From positions 1-40,662 of the forward strand of contig JAUXTU010000103.1 in the NCBI GenBank assembly GCA_030679145.1: 40,662 nt of DNA, written 5' to 3'. The position numbers were made by a program, and so were the translations under genes. Shown here in pieces: positions 1 to 7,949 of this stretch. This stretch comes from Bacteroidota bacterium. Lineage in GTDB: Bacteria; Bacteroidota; Ignavibacteria; UBA10030; UBA8401. The notes below the pieces were generated by a model, which had not been told where the DNA came from, did no database searches, and saw only the letters and a program-made list of their open reading frames with translations. Within the stretch, counting starts at the first letter, position 1. Each line of letters opens with the position of its first letter.

Positions 1-285
1 AAAAATTTAGCAACAAAGGATATTCCTGATCCTGACCTTTTGATCAGAACAAGCGGTGAACTTAGACTCAGTAATTTTTTACTCTGGCAGTTGGCATATT
101 CAGAGATGTACGTAACAGACGTGTTTTGGCCCGATTTTCGACGTAATGAATTGTATCATGCCATTGAATCATATCAATCTCGAGAACGTCGGTTCGGGAA
201 AGTAAGCGAGCAGTTGAAAACCTCATCAAATCCATCTTCCAAAAACTACGTGCGGCGTTTGTTAAAAAGTGTCTCCGGAATCTAA
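1..285 (+). CDS. uppS: Undecaprenyl diphosphate synthase, C-terminal part (5' end outside window)
   Basis: The frame is open from base 1 and ends at TAA 283-285, so only about the last 94 residues are present. The family makes the C55 polyprenyl carrier lipid for peptidoglycan and O-antigen by cis-adding isopentenyl diphosphate to farnesyl diphosphate. The visible signature is the conserved C-terminal block: [20 protein letters not shown], followed by WQLAYSE and, further on, WPDF. It contains the Arg-x-Ser-Gly-Glu and Arg-Leu-Ser residues that bind diphosphate and the conserved Trp/Glu region at the dimer interface. bamA follows directly, as is common for uppS in envelope clusters. Identity is secure for the part that is seen; the start cannot be judged. 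Confidence 0.93.
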   Translation, partial: KNLATKDIPDPDLLIRTSGELRLSNFLLWQLAYSEMYVTDVFWPDFRRNELYHAIESYQSRERRFGKVSEQLKTSSNPSSKNYVRRLLKSVSGI

Positions 286-295
286 TCGAATAATA

Positions 296-2668
296 ATGAC
301 CATAAAAAAAATATGTATTGCGCTGATCTGCGTTGGCAGTCTTGTGTTCTCGCAGCAAAACTTTCAACCCAAACAATATAAAATCCTCGGTATCAGTGTC
401 TCCGGCAATAAACTTTCAGAACCGGCGGCGATCATCGGAAATTCAGGATTGAAGATCGGCGACGAGATCAGTGTTCCCGGAGAACAAACGCGAAATGCGA
501 TCTTGCGATTGTGGAACCTGCGTATCTTTGCTAATGTAGATATTATTGCAGAAAATTTTGTTGGTGAGGGTGTTTATCTATTGATCACTGTCCAGGAATT
601 TCCGCGCATTGAAAAAATTGAATATGTCGGGAATGACGAACTTGATAATGATGATCTTGATAAAAAGGTAAATATCACAAAAGGACAAATCATTTCCCCG
701 CAAGAGATCAATAAACTGATCAAGATCATCAAAAAAGCATATGAAGAAGAAGGTTACCTTCAAGCAGATGTTTCATCTGAAGTGATTGAGTCAACAGATA
801 CAACTGCAAAAGGAAGGGTGATTTTGAAATTGACCATTTCAGAAGGCACTGATGCCCGCATTCGCGAAGTGCAGTTCTTTGGTAATAAATTTTTTGAAGA
901 CGGCGATCTTGAAAGTGAACTCCCTGATGTGAACACAACAACATGGTGGAAATTCTGGCGCACCGGAAAATTGGAAAAGAAAAAATATGATGATGCAAAA
1001 AAGAAATTAGTGGAGTTTTATAAGAAAAATGGATTTCGAGATGCTGAATTGATCACCGATTCAATTGTTTTTAGTGAAAACAAAGAGGATATCATTCTAA
1101 AGCTGTTCGTTTTTGAAGGACCGCAGTATAAAATTGGGAATATCACTTGGGAAGGAAATACAGTCTTCAAAACAGAAGCATTGGTAGAACGTCTTGGCTT
1201 TAAGCCGGGTGAAGTGTATGACATGGAGAAGTTTGAACAAAATCTAAGAGCAAATCAAGACCAAACCGATGTAGCGTCAATGTATCTTGATAATGGCTAC
1301 CTTACGGTTCAGATTGAACCGGAAGAACAAAAAGTTGGCGACGATGTGATTAATATTATTATTCGTGTTCGCGAAAGAAATCAATTTAAAATTGCTGCTG
1401 TTGATATCCGTGGGAATACGAAGACTCAAGAGCGCGTAATTCGACGAGAATTATATGTCCGTCCCGGCGATTATTTCAGCCGTTCAAATATCATTCGAAG
1501 TATTCGTCAGTTATCAGTATTAAATTATTTCAATCCTGAAAAGATCAAACCAGATACAAAATTTGTTGATGATAAAAATGTAGATATCGTATTGGATGTT
1601 GAAGAAAAATCAAGCGATACATTCAATGCTTCAGTGGGATACAGCGGAGCGTTTGGTGCTACTGGTGCGCTCGGTTTAACGTTCAATAATTTTGATATTA
1701 CTGAACCGTTCTCCGGCGGCGGCGGTCAAATATTGAATTTTGATTGGCAGTTTGGAGAAGGCTCACGGTATAGAACATTTTCTGTATCATTCCGCGAACC
1801 GTGGGTGTATGATACGCCGACGTCGTTTGGTTTTAGTTTATACGATACGAAACAAGATTATTATTATTCCATTCACCAGCAAGGCGGGACAATCAGCGTA
1901 GGTCGACGATTCAAATTTCCTGACGATTATTTCAGTGCAACATGGACGTTTCGTTTTCAAAATCTCGATGTTAGCAATGTTGGTACATCGTATTATTATC
2001 AAGAAGGAAAAACAAGTCAGCTAAGTATTTCTCAAATGATTCAGCGTAACAGTGTAAACAGTCCATTGTTCCCGACACAAGGAAGTAATATTTCTCTATT
2101 AACTGAAATTGCCGGTGCACCGATATTACCCGGAACCGCTCAATACAATAAACATGTCTTCTCGGCGGACTGGTATATGCCGGTGTTGAATAGTTCGCGT
2201 GTTGCATTATATTTTGGAACGCAATACGGCGCGATCTTTCCTTACAAAAAGGATTCCTATATTCCGTATATCGAAACATTTTATATGGGGGGAACAGGAC
2301 TTGGACAAATTGCAACCACGCCATTACGCGGATATGAAGATCGCAGCATCGGACCAGTGAATGTGGCTAATCAATATATCCCTGCACATGCAATGGCAAA
2401 ATATACTGCTGAATTAAGATTTAATGTTGCACTTAATCCAATTCCGATTTACTTTCTTGTGTTCGCTGAAGCGGGAAATACGTGGGAAAATCTGGCAAAG
2501 TCTGAAGTATTTGATCTAAAGCGTTCGGCTGGTTTAGGTGCGCGTCTTCTTATCAATCCTATCGGTCTGCTTGGGTTTGATTATGGTTATGGCTATGATA
2601 ATATTACAGCCGGAATTAAAAGTCCATCGGGATGGAAATTCCACTTCCAATTCGGAAGAGGATTCTAA
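296..2668 (+). CDS. bamA: Outer membrane protein assembly factor BamA (Omp85)
   Basis: About 790 residues, close to the 800-810 usual for the family. ATG 296 is chosen because it gives a clean signal peptide (basic start, hydrophobic core, ending VFSQQ near residue 20). An in-frame GTG at 269 would add nine polar residues and overlap uppS by 17 bases. The N-terminal half, roughly 25-430, reads as a chain of POTRA domains with repeated patterns such as GN..f....l and eGp.y.ig.i...GN. From about 440 comes the beta barrel, with the loop-6 motif LRGYEDRS (family consensus VRGF) near residue 676 and a C-terminal Phe (FQFGRGF) that acts as the barrel signal. It inserts beta-barrel proteins into the outer membrane. 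The two Skp-like chaperones downstream fit that role. The Shine-Dalgarno site is weak. Confidence 0.96.
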   Translation: MTIKKICIALICVGSLVFSQQNFQPKQYKILGISVSGNKLSEPAAIIGNSGLKIGDEISVPGEQTRNAILRLWNLRIFANVDIIAENFVGEGVYLLITVQEFPRIEKIEYVGNDELDNDDLDKKVNITKGQIISPQEINKLIKIIKKAYEEEGYLQADVSSEVIESTDTTAKGRVILKLTISEGTDARIREVQFFGNKFFEDGDLESELPDVNTTTWWKFWRTGKLEKKKYDDAKKKLVEFYKKNGFRDAELITDSIVFSENKEDIILKLFVFEGPQYKIGNITWEGNTVFKTEALVERLGFKPGEVYDMEKFEQNLRANQDQTDVASMYLDNGYLTVQIEPEEQKVGDDVINIIIRVRERNQFKIAAVDIRGNTKTQERVIRRELYVRPGDYFSRSNIIRSIRQLSVLNYFNPEKIKPDTKFVDDKNVDIVLDVEEKSSDTFNASVGYSGAFGATGALGLTFNNFDITEPFSGGGGQILNFDWQFGEGSRYRTFSVSFREPWVYDTPTSFGFSLYDTKQDYYYSIHQQGGTISVGRRFKFPDDYFSATWTFRFQNLDVSNVGTSYYYQEGKTSQLSISQMIQRNSVNSPLFPTQGSNISLLTEIAGAPILPGTAQYNKHVFSADWYMPVLNSSRVALYFGTQYGAIFPYKKDSYIPYIETFYMGGTGLGQIATTPLRGYEDRSIGPVNVANQYIPAHAMAKYTAELRFNVALNPIPIYFLVFAEAGNTWENLAKSEVFDLKRSAGLGARLLINPIGLLGFDYGYGYDNITAGIKSPSGWKFHFQFGRGF

Positions 2669-2719
2669 CAATAGAATTTTTTTAATCAATTCATTTTAAT
2701 CAAATATATAGAGGTCATC

Positions 2720-3235
2720 GTGAAAAAGTTCTTATTAGGTATGTTGTTTTTAACATCTGTGGTTTTTGCTCAACAAGGAGCATTAAAAATCGGATATGTT
2801 AATTCTGAAACAATTATCAAGGAATTACCCGAAGCAAAAGAATCACAGTCAAAATTAGAAACAATGTTAAAAGGCTGGCAGGAAGAAATTGAAAAACGGG
2901 GTCAGGCATTACAGTCGAAATACGAAGAGTACCAAAAACAGGCAAATATGTTGAACGAGTCATCCAAACAAGTGAAACAAAAAGAACTTGTTGAAGAAGA
3001 ACAAAAACTTAATCAATATCGCCAGGAGAAACAACAGGAACTCGCCGTTCAGCGTGAAAAGATCATGAAGCCGATTCAGGAAAAAGTATTTAAAGCAATT
3101 GAAAAAGTTGCGAAAGAGAAAAAACTTTCATTCGTTTTTGACAGGGCAACAGAAGTTCCGGTATTATATGCAGATCCTGCATATGATTATACTCCGGATG
3201 TTCTTATCTATCTGAAACGTGGCGGTGGAAAGTAA
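2720..3235 (+). CDS. Periplasmic chaperone Skp/OmpH family, copy 1
   Basis: A 171-residue exported protein. The GTG start at 2720 is supported by GAGGT about 6 bases upstream and by an immediate signal peptide (MKKFLLGMLFLTSVVFAQQ). After cleavage the protein begins with the Skp/OmpH hallmark KIGYVNSETII. A long charged coiled coil follows (about residues 40-120, rich in Gln, Lys, Glu) and a short returning segment KPIQEKVFKAIEKVAKE...FVFDRATEVPVLYAD. Skp trimers hold unfolded outer membrane proteins in coiled-coil tentacles between the Sec translocon and BamA, and this gene lies directly behind bamA. A second, diverged copy follows 39 bases later. The family call is firm; which clients each copy serves is unknown. 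Confidence 0.93.
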   Translation: MKKFLLGMLFLTSVVFAQQGALKIGYVNSETIIKELPEAKESQSKLETMLKGWQEEIEKRGQALQSKYEEYQKQANMLNESSKQVKQKELVEEEQKLNQYRQEKQQELAVQREKIMKPIQEKVFKAIEKVAKEKKLSFVFDRATEVPVLYADPAYDYTPDVLIYLKRGGGK

Positions 3236-3274
3236 TTTGTAATCATTTTGAACGCGATTTTAACGAGGATTTCC

Positions 3275-3787
3275 ATGAAAAAAGTATTGTTGTTCATTGG
3301 TTTGTTTAGTGTACTATCAATAGTGCATGCTCAGACAAAGATTGGTTACATCAATTCTGCAATTGTGATGGAACAATTATCCGAAGCTCAGGATGCCCAA
3401 AAGCAGATCGATGCGCTTTCTCAGCAATGGCAGGCAGAACTGAATCAAATGGCGAACGATATGCAGAAAAAAGTGGAAGACTACGATAAACGAAAATTGA
3501 TCATGTCGGATAAGCGGAGAGCGGAAGTGGAAAAAGAACTTCAGGATCTTGACAAAAAGATCGTCGATTTTCGCAATCAAAAGTTCGGCACAAACGGTGA
3601 ATTGTTTACGAAACAGAACGAACTGATGAAGCCTATCCAGGAAAAGATATTCAAAGCAGTAAAAGATGTGGCTGATGAAGAAGCGTATGATTATGTGATT
3701 GACAGAAGCAGTTCAACATTATTGCTGTTTGCAAACAATAAACATGACCTTACTCAAAAGGTAATCCAAAAACTTCTCCAAAAATAA
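3275..3787 (+). CDS. Periplasmic chaperone Skp/OmpH family, copy 2
   Basis: A 170-residue second Skp/OmpH paralogue. ATG 3275 is chosen over an upstream in-frame TTG at 3248 because it has GAGG at 3265-3268 and starts the signal peptide directly (MKKVLLFIGLFSVLSIVHAQ). The mature part opens with TKIGYINSAIVMEQL, contains a coiled coil from about residue 35 to 120, and closes with MKPIQEKIFKAVKDVADE...YDYVIDRSSSTLLLFAN, matching copy 1 in layout. The two copies share the family frame but differ clearly in the coiled coil, so this is an old duplication rather than a recent one. A hairpin terminator stands directly after the stop codon, so the bamA-skp-skp transcript can end here. Confidence 0.93.
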   Translation: MKKVLLFIGLFSVLSIVHAQTKIGYINSAIVMEQLSEAQDAQKQIDALSQQWQAELNQMANDMQKKVEDYDKRKLIMSDKRRAEVEKELQDLDKKIVDFRNQKFGTNGELFTKQNELMKPIQEKIFKAVKDVADEEAYDYVIDRSSSTLLLFANNKHDLTQKVIQKLLQK

Positions 3788-3791
3788 ATCT

Positions 3792-3819
3792 GCGAGGTCT
3801 TTTGACCTCGCTTTTGTTT
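3792..3819 (+). terminator. Intrinsic terminator between skp copy 2 and lpxD
   Basis: A perfect 8-bp G+C-rich stem (GCGAGGTC 3792-3799, GACCTCGC 3804-3811) with a TTTT loop is followed by TTTTGTTT. It starts 5 bases after the skp stop and its U-tract reaches to 2 bases before the lpxD ATG at 3822. There is therefore no room between it and lpxD for a promoter or a Shine-Dalgarno site. It would either cut expression of lpxD relative to bamA/skp by partial read-through or be bypassed by a promoter inside the skp gene. Confidence 0.8.
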
Positions 3820-3821
3820 GA

Positions 3822-4883
3822 ATGATAACAGTTAATGATATCGCAAAAATATTGGATGGTGAAGTTGTAGGAGATGGAACGCAAATAATATCCGGTGTTG
3901 CAAAGGTTGAAGAGGCGAAAGCGGGGATGTTAGCGTTTATTGCCAACCCAAAGTATGAAAAGTATGTCGAGCTTACGTCTGCTTCGTGTATTCTTGTCAG
4001 CCGAACATTCGATCATACAAAATTCTCCAAATTCCCGCCGGCATTGATCAAACTCGATGACCCGTATTCTTCCTTTGTAATCGCCATTGAAAAATTCGCA
4101 CCAAAGAAAATTGATGTCCCTAAGGGCGTTAATTCCACAGCAGCAGTTCATTACTCTGGAAAAATTGGGAAGAACTGTTCCATTGGAATGTATTCTGTTA
4201 TTAGCGAGAATGTAGTTATTGGCGATAATGTTGTCATCCATCCTAATGTAGTTATTGGACGCGATGTTAAGATCGGCAACGATTGTTTGTTCTATTCGCA
4301 CGTAACGATCAGAGAAGAATGTATCATTGGTAATAGAGTAATTATACAACCGGGGACTGTTATCGGTGGAGATGGATTTGGATTTGCACCTAAAAAAGAT
4401 GGTTCGTATCAAAAAATTCCACAATTAGGAATTGTAGTAATTGAAGATGACGTTGAGATACAAGCAAATGCTTGTATTGACCGAGCAACACTTGGTGAAA
4501 CAAGGATCAAACGTGGGACCAAATTGGATAATCTTGTTCAGATCGCTCACAATGTTGTTGTTGGAGAAGACACAGTCATTGCGGGAGCATCGGGAGTTGC
4601 GGGGAGCACTAAGATTGGCAACAGGAATATGATTGGCGGAGCAGTTGCAATAACCGGACATGTCTTTACAGCGGATGACGTGAAAGTTGGAGGTGGATCG
4701 ATCGTTTCACGCACATTGAGCGATGCAGGCGCAACATATTCCGGTTATCCCGCTAAAGAGGTGAACAAGTGGAGGAAAATTGAAGCAGCGTCCCGACAAC
4801 TTCCTGAATTGCTTGTAACGATACGTGAAATGCAAGCGAAGATCAAAGAATTAGAAGAAGAAATTATGAAATTGAAAAAATAA
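3822..4883 (+). CDS. lpxD: UDP-3-O-(3-hydroxyacyl)glucosamine N-acyltransferase LpxD
   Basis: A 353-residue enzyme of the third lipid A step, transferring a 3-hydroxyacyl chain from ACP to the 2-amino group of UDP-3-O-acylglucosamine in the cytoplasm. The N-terminal uridine-binding domain (about 1-100: MITVNDIAKILDGEVVGDG, then GMLAFIANPKYEKY) is followed by a long left-handed hexapeptide helix (about 105-310, repeats like IGKNCSIG, VIGDNVVI). It contains the block QIAHNVVVGEDTVIAG, whose His matches the catalytic base of the family. The last 30 residues form the charged helix typical of LpxD. The ATG directly follows a terminator tail and has no visible Shine-Dalgarno. The neighbours lpxC-fabZ and lpxA complete the early pathway. 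Confidence 0.96.
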   Translation: MITVNDIAKILDGEVVGDGTQIISGVAKVEEAKAGMLAFIANPKYEKYVELTSASCILVSRTFDHTKFSKFPPALIKLDDPYSSFVIAIEKFAPKKIDVPKGVNSTAAVHYSGKIGKNCSIGMYSVISENVVIGDNVVIHPNVVIGRDVKIGNDCLFYSHVTIREECIIGNRVIIQPGTVIGGDGFGFAPKKDGSYQKIPQLGIVVIEDDVEIQANACIDRATLGETRIKRGTKLDNLVQIAHNVVVGEDTVIAGASGVAGSTKIGNRNMIGGAVAITGHVFTADDVKVGGGSIVSRTLSDAGATYSGYPAKEVNKWRKIEAASRQLPELLVTIREMQAKIKELEEEIMKLKK

Positions 4884-4948
4884 TGAGAATGGAAGACTTG
4901 TCATAGTTATCCGCATCCGTTCTCTTAATAATTTATGCTGGAGGTGTA

Positions 4949-6358
4949 ATGCTCGTTCAACAACGCACAATTAAGAAACCGGTTTCAATGTCCGGTATCG
5001 GGTTGCATACCGGAACACAATGTACGATGACGTTTCGTCCTGCTCCAGAAAATTACGGCATACGTTTTCGTCGTGTGGATATTGGAGGCTCACCGGAAAT
5101 TCCTGCAGATGTCGATCACGTTGTTGAAGTTGCGCGAGGTACTACACTCGGAATTGGTGATGTTCGAGTGCATACTACTGAACATGTTCTGGCAGCAGTT
5201 GTTGGCCTTTTAATTGATAATATCATTATTGATATTGACGGGATTGAACCGCCTATTGGTGATGGAAGTGCAAAACCCTATGTTGATGTATTGCACGAAG
5301 CCGGTTTTGAAATGCAAGATGCGCCAAAAGATTATTTGGTGATCGATCAGGCGATTGAATACAAGGATGAAAAACGCGGTGTTCATATTGTTGCATTGCC
5401 GACAGATGATTTCCGTATGACTGTGATGGTGGATTATAACAATCCTGCACTTGGAAGTCAGCACACAGGCATTTTTGATTTGGAAAAAGAATTTGTATCT
5501 GAATTTTCCATGTGCAGAACATTCTGTTTTCTTCATGAAGTGGAACAGTTGCGTGAAGCCGGATTGATCAAAGGTGGCTCGCTTGATAATGCCATTGTTA
5601 TTGCGGATAAAGATCTTCCTGATGATGAATTGAAAAGGATTGCAGATAAACTTGGAATCAAAGAATCAATATTTCTTGGCGGTCATGGTCAGCCCATCAA
5701 CAACAAACAACTTCGTTTTAAGAATGAACCGGCTCGGCATAAATTATTGGATATGCTCGGTGATCTTGCGTTGATTGGAGTTCCGATTAAAGGTCATATT
5801 CTGGCAGCTCGTCCCGGACATGCGGCAAATGTTGAATTCGCAAAAGTCATTCGCAAGTTATATCAGCAGAAAAAAATAGTAAAGAAATACCAGCACGAGA
5901 AAAAACAAGGAGTTGTATTTGATGTTAACGCTCTTCAACGAATTCTTCCACATCGTTATCCGTTCCTTTTAGTTGATAAGATTGTTGAATTTCAGCTCAA
6001 TGAACGCTGTGTTGGTGTTAAAAGCGTATCAATGAACGAACAATTCTTCCAAGGACATTTTCCCGGCGCTCCGGTGATGCCAGGAGTACTGATTATAGAA
6101 GGAATGGCACAGACTGGCGGTATTCTTCTATTGGATGGCTCTGACCATAGCGATAAGTTGGTTTTATTCATGGGGATCAACAACGCAAAGTTTAGGCGAC
6201 AAGTTGTGCCAGGTGATCAATTGGTGTATGAACTTACTATGGTAAATCGACGAAGCAAAGTCTGCACAATGCGCGGTGAAGCATACGTTGACGGGCAGCT
6301 AGTGTGTGAAGCAGAAATGATGGCAACGATCGTTGATAAACCGAAAATCTCTAAATAG
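4949..6358 (+). CDS. lpxC/fabZ: Bifunctional LpxC deacetylase / FabZ dehydratase fusion
   Basis: 469 residues in one frame. Residues 1 to about 305 are LpxC, the zinc UDP-3-O-acyl-GlcNAc deacetylase that commits flux to lipid A: GIGLHTG near the start, the zinc ligand His in TTEHVLAAVVGL, the ligand pair in ARHKLLDMLGDLALIG, and the catalytic His in RPGHAANVEF. After a short basic linker, about 325-465 is FabZ (3-hydroxyacyl-ACP dehydratase), with the catalytic His in ILPHRYPFLLVDKI and the Glu in PGVLIIEGMAQTGG. The fusion is typical of Bacteroidetes and Chlorobi. It joins two enzymes that compete for the 3-hydroxyacyl pool. The ATG has GGAGG 6 bases upstream, one of the best ribosome sites in the window. 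Confidence 0.97.
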   Translation: MLVQQRTIKKPVSMSGIGLHTGTQCTMTFRPAPENYGIRFRRVDIGGSPEIPADVDHVVEVARGTTLGIGDVRVHTTEHVLAAVVGLLIDNIIIDIDGIEPPIGDGSAKPYVDVLHEAGFEMQDAPKDYLVIDQAIEYKDEKRGVHIVALPTDDFRMTVMVDYNNPALGSQHTGIFDLEKEFVSEFSMCRTFCFLHEVEQLREAGLIKGGSLDNAIVIADKDLPDDELKRIADKLGIKESIFLGGHGQPINNKQLRFKNEPARHKLLDMLGDLALIGVPIKGHILAARPGHAANVEFAKVIRKLYQQKKIVKKYQHEKKQGVVFDVNALQRILPHRYPFLLVDKIVEFQLNERCVGVKSVSMNEQFFQGHFPGAPVMPGVLIIEGMAQTGGILLLDGSDHSDKLVLFMGINNAKFRRQVVPGDQLVYELTMVNRRSKVCTMRGEAYVDGQLVCEAEMMATIVDKPKISK

Positions 6359-6386
6359 AAAATTATTTTTACTATTTGAAATATTT

Positions 6387-7187
6387 ATGCCAACTCAAAT
6401 TCATTCCACTGCAATTGTTAGTTCCAAAGCACAACTGGCGGACGGCGTAATTGTTGAACCGTATGCAATTATTGAAGATGATGTCACGATTGGAGAAGGA
6501 ACATTCATTGGACCACACACATTGATCGCGAATGGGGCACGAATTGGCAAGAACTGCAAGATCCACAATGGTGCGGTAGTTTCGACCGCCCCCCAAGATC
6601 TTTCCTACAAAAATGAACCGACAACGTTTGAACTTGGCGACAATTCAACCATTAGAGAGTTTTGCACGCTCAACCGTGGAACTGTAAAGCAGCATCAAAA
6701 GTCCGCTGTTGGTAGTAATTGTTTGCTAATGGCATATACTCACGTTGCCCACGACTGTCTTATAGGTAACAATGTAATCATTGCAAATTCGGTTCAAATG
6801 GCAGGTCATGTCACTATTCATGATTATGCAATCATCGGGGGACTTACTGCAATCCATCAATTTGTGAACATCGGTGCCTATACAATGATCGGCGGACATT
6901 TTCGAATTCCCAAAGATATTCCACCGTATATAATGGCGGGGGGCTGGCCGGTAAGTTTTGAACGATTGAACATTATTGGACTCAAACGCCGAGGTTTTAC
7001 CCAAGAGGCGATTGATTCATTGAACGATGCTTACCGAATTTTATATCTTTCCAATTTTAACGTGACGCAAGGTGTTGAAAAAATAAAATCAACAATGAAG
7101 ATCACTCCTGAAGTCCAAAACGTGTTAGATTTTATTTCTAATGCAAAACGCGGAATTATCACTGCGCGTCGATCGTTTGGTGAATAA
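6387..7187 (+). CDS. lpxA: Acyl-ACP:UDP-GlcNAc O-acyltransferase LpxA
   Basis: 266 residues (E. coli enzyme 262). The start is ATG 6387 (MPTQIHSTAIV), 28 bases after the fusion stop; an earlier in-frame codon at 6333 would overlap lpxC-fabZ and add an odd N-terminus. It performs the first lipid A reaction, 3-O-acylation of UDP-GlcNAc. The first 190 residues are hexapeptide repeats (IGEGTFIG, IGNNVIIA). The catalytic His sits in THVAHDC, matching His125 of E. coli. The C-terminal helices carry the family block LNIIGLKRRGFTQEAI. The segment MIGGHFRIPKDIPPY keeps Gly at the E. coli Gly173 ruler position, which in known enzymes admits long (about C14) hydroxyacyl chains. The chain-length reading is inference. 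Confidence 0.96.
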   Translation: MPTQIHSTAIVSSKAQLADGVIVEPYAIIEDDVTIGEGTFIGPHTLIANGARIGKNCKIHNGAVVSTAPQDLSYKNEPTTFELGDNSTIREFCTLNRGTVKQHQKSAVGSNCLLMAYTHVAHDCLIGNNVIIANSVQMAGHVTIHDYAIIGGLTAIHQFVNIGAYTMIGGHFRIPKDIPPYIMAGGWPVSFERLNIIGLKRRGFTQEAIDSLNDAYRILYLSNFNVTQGVEKIKSTMKITPEVQNVLDFISNAKRGIITARRSFGE

Positions 7188-7949
7188 ATGAGTGAATGGC
7201 AATTCATCAATACGGGATTAAATTCCGGTGCGTTCAACATGGAGTTCGATATCGAACTTGCCGAAAAATTACAACGTCAGGAAATACTGCCGACGTTGCG
7301 GGTGTATGGATGGAAACCATGGGCAATTTCGCTTGGTTACAATCAATCTGAACAAGATATCGATCAAAATAAATGTTCAAAATTCGGATTCGATATTGTT
7401 CGTCGTCCGACGGGAGGAAGAGCGATCCTTCATGCAAATGAAATTACCTATTCCATTGTGATGTTTGCTGATAGGAAAAGTGTAACGGAAATATATTCTG
7501 AGATTAGCAGATCTCTTGTCAGTGCACTACAAAGAATTTGTCCAGCAGTATCATTCGAAAATTCTCAACCGAATTTTCAAGCGTTATATAAAAAACAAGA
7601 ATCTATCCCTTGTTTTTCCGCTTCAGCGCGATATGAAGTTCAAATCAATGGAAGAAAATTAGTCGGCAGTGCACAGCGTCGATATTCTGCCGATGGTTTT
7701 CCTGATGTTGTGCTTCAACATGGTTCAATCCTTCTTGGTACTGAACACAAATTGCTGGCTGATGTACTAAATCTTGAAAGTAACAATGTTAAAGATAAGA
7801 TTGTAGAGGACATTGACCAAAAGACTGTAGATCTTTCTACAGCTGCACAGAGAGTTGTTTCATTTGATGAAACTGCGGACGTTATTCGTTCAGGATTTGA
7901 AGAGGAGATGAATATTCATTTCCAAAATAATATTGAGGCAGTATTATGA
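7188..7949 (+). CDS. Lipoate/octanoate transferase family protein, LipM-like
   Basis: 253 residues of the biotin/lipoate protein ligase fold. The ATG follows the lpxA stop codon without a gap. Visible family blocks are FNMEFDIELAEKLQ, the acyl-binding RRPTGGRAILHANEITYSIV, and GRKLVGSAQRR with its conserved Lys. The sequence IPCFSASARYEVQINGRKLV places a Cys where Bacillus LipM has its catalytic Cys150. This favours an octanoyl-ACP to GcvH-type acyltransferase over an ATP-dependent LplA ligase, which lacks that Cys. It would start lipoyl cofactor assembly. Its position between lipid A genes and panB is only loosely explained by shared ACP-linked acyl chemistry. An LplA-type ligase remains the alternative. 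Confidence 0.82.
   Translation: MSEWQFINTGLNSGAFNMEFDIELAEKLQRQEILPTLRVYGWKPWAISLGYNQSEQDIDQNKCSKFGFDIVRRPTGGRAILHANEITYSIVMFADRKSVTEIYSEISRSLVSALQRICPAVSFENSQPNFQALYKKQESIPCFSASARYEVQINGRKLVGSAQRRYSADGFPDVVLQHGSILLGTEHKLLADVLNLESNNVKDKIVEDIDQKTVDLSTAAQRVVSFDETADVIRSGFEEEMNIHFQNNIEAVL

Noticed and set aside
269-295. GTG 269 as the bamA start, overlapping uppS
   Set aside because: It adds nine polar residues before an otherwise perfect signal peptide that starts at ATG 296.
2678-2703. Direct repeat TTTTAATCAA before the first skp gene
   Set aside because: Very A+T-rich and short; expected by chance in this composition.
4885-4925. Hairpin GAGAATGGA / TCCGTTCTC between lpxD and lpxC-fabZ
   Set aside because: Nine pairs with one G-U, but a loop of over 20 bases and no proper T-run; not strong enough to call a terminator.
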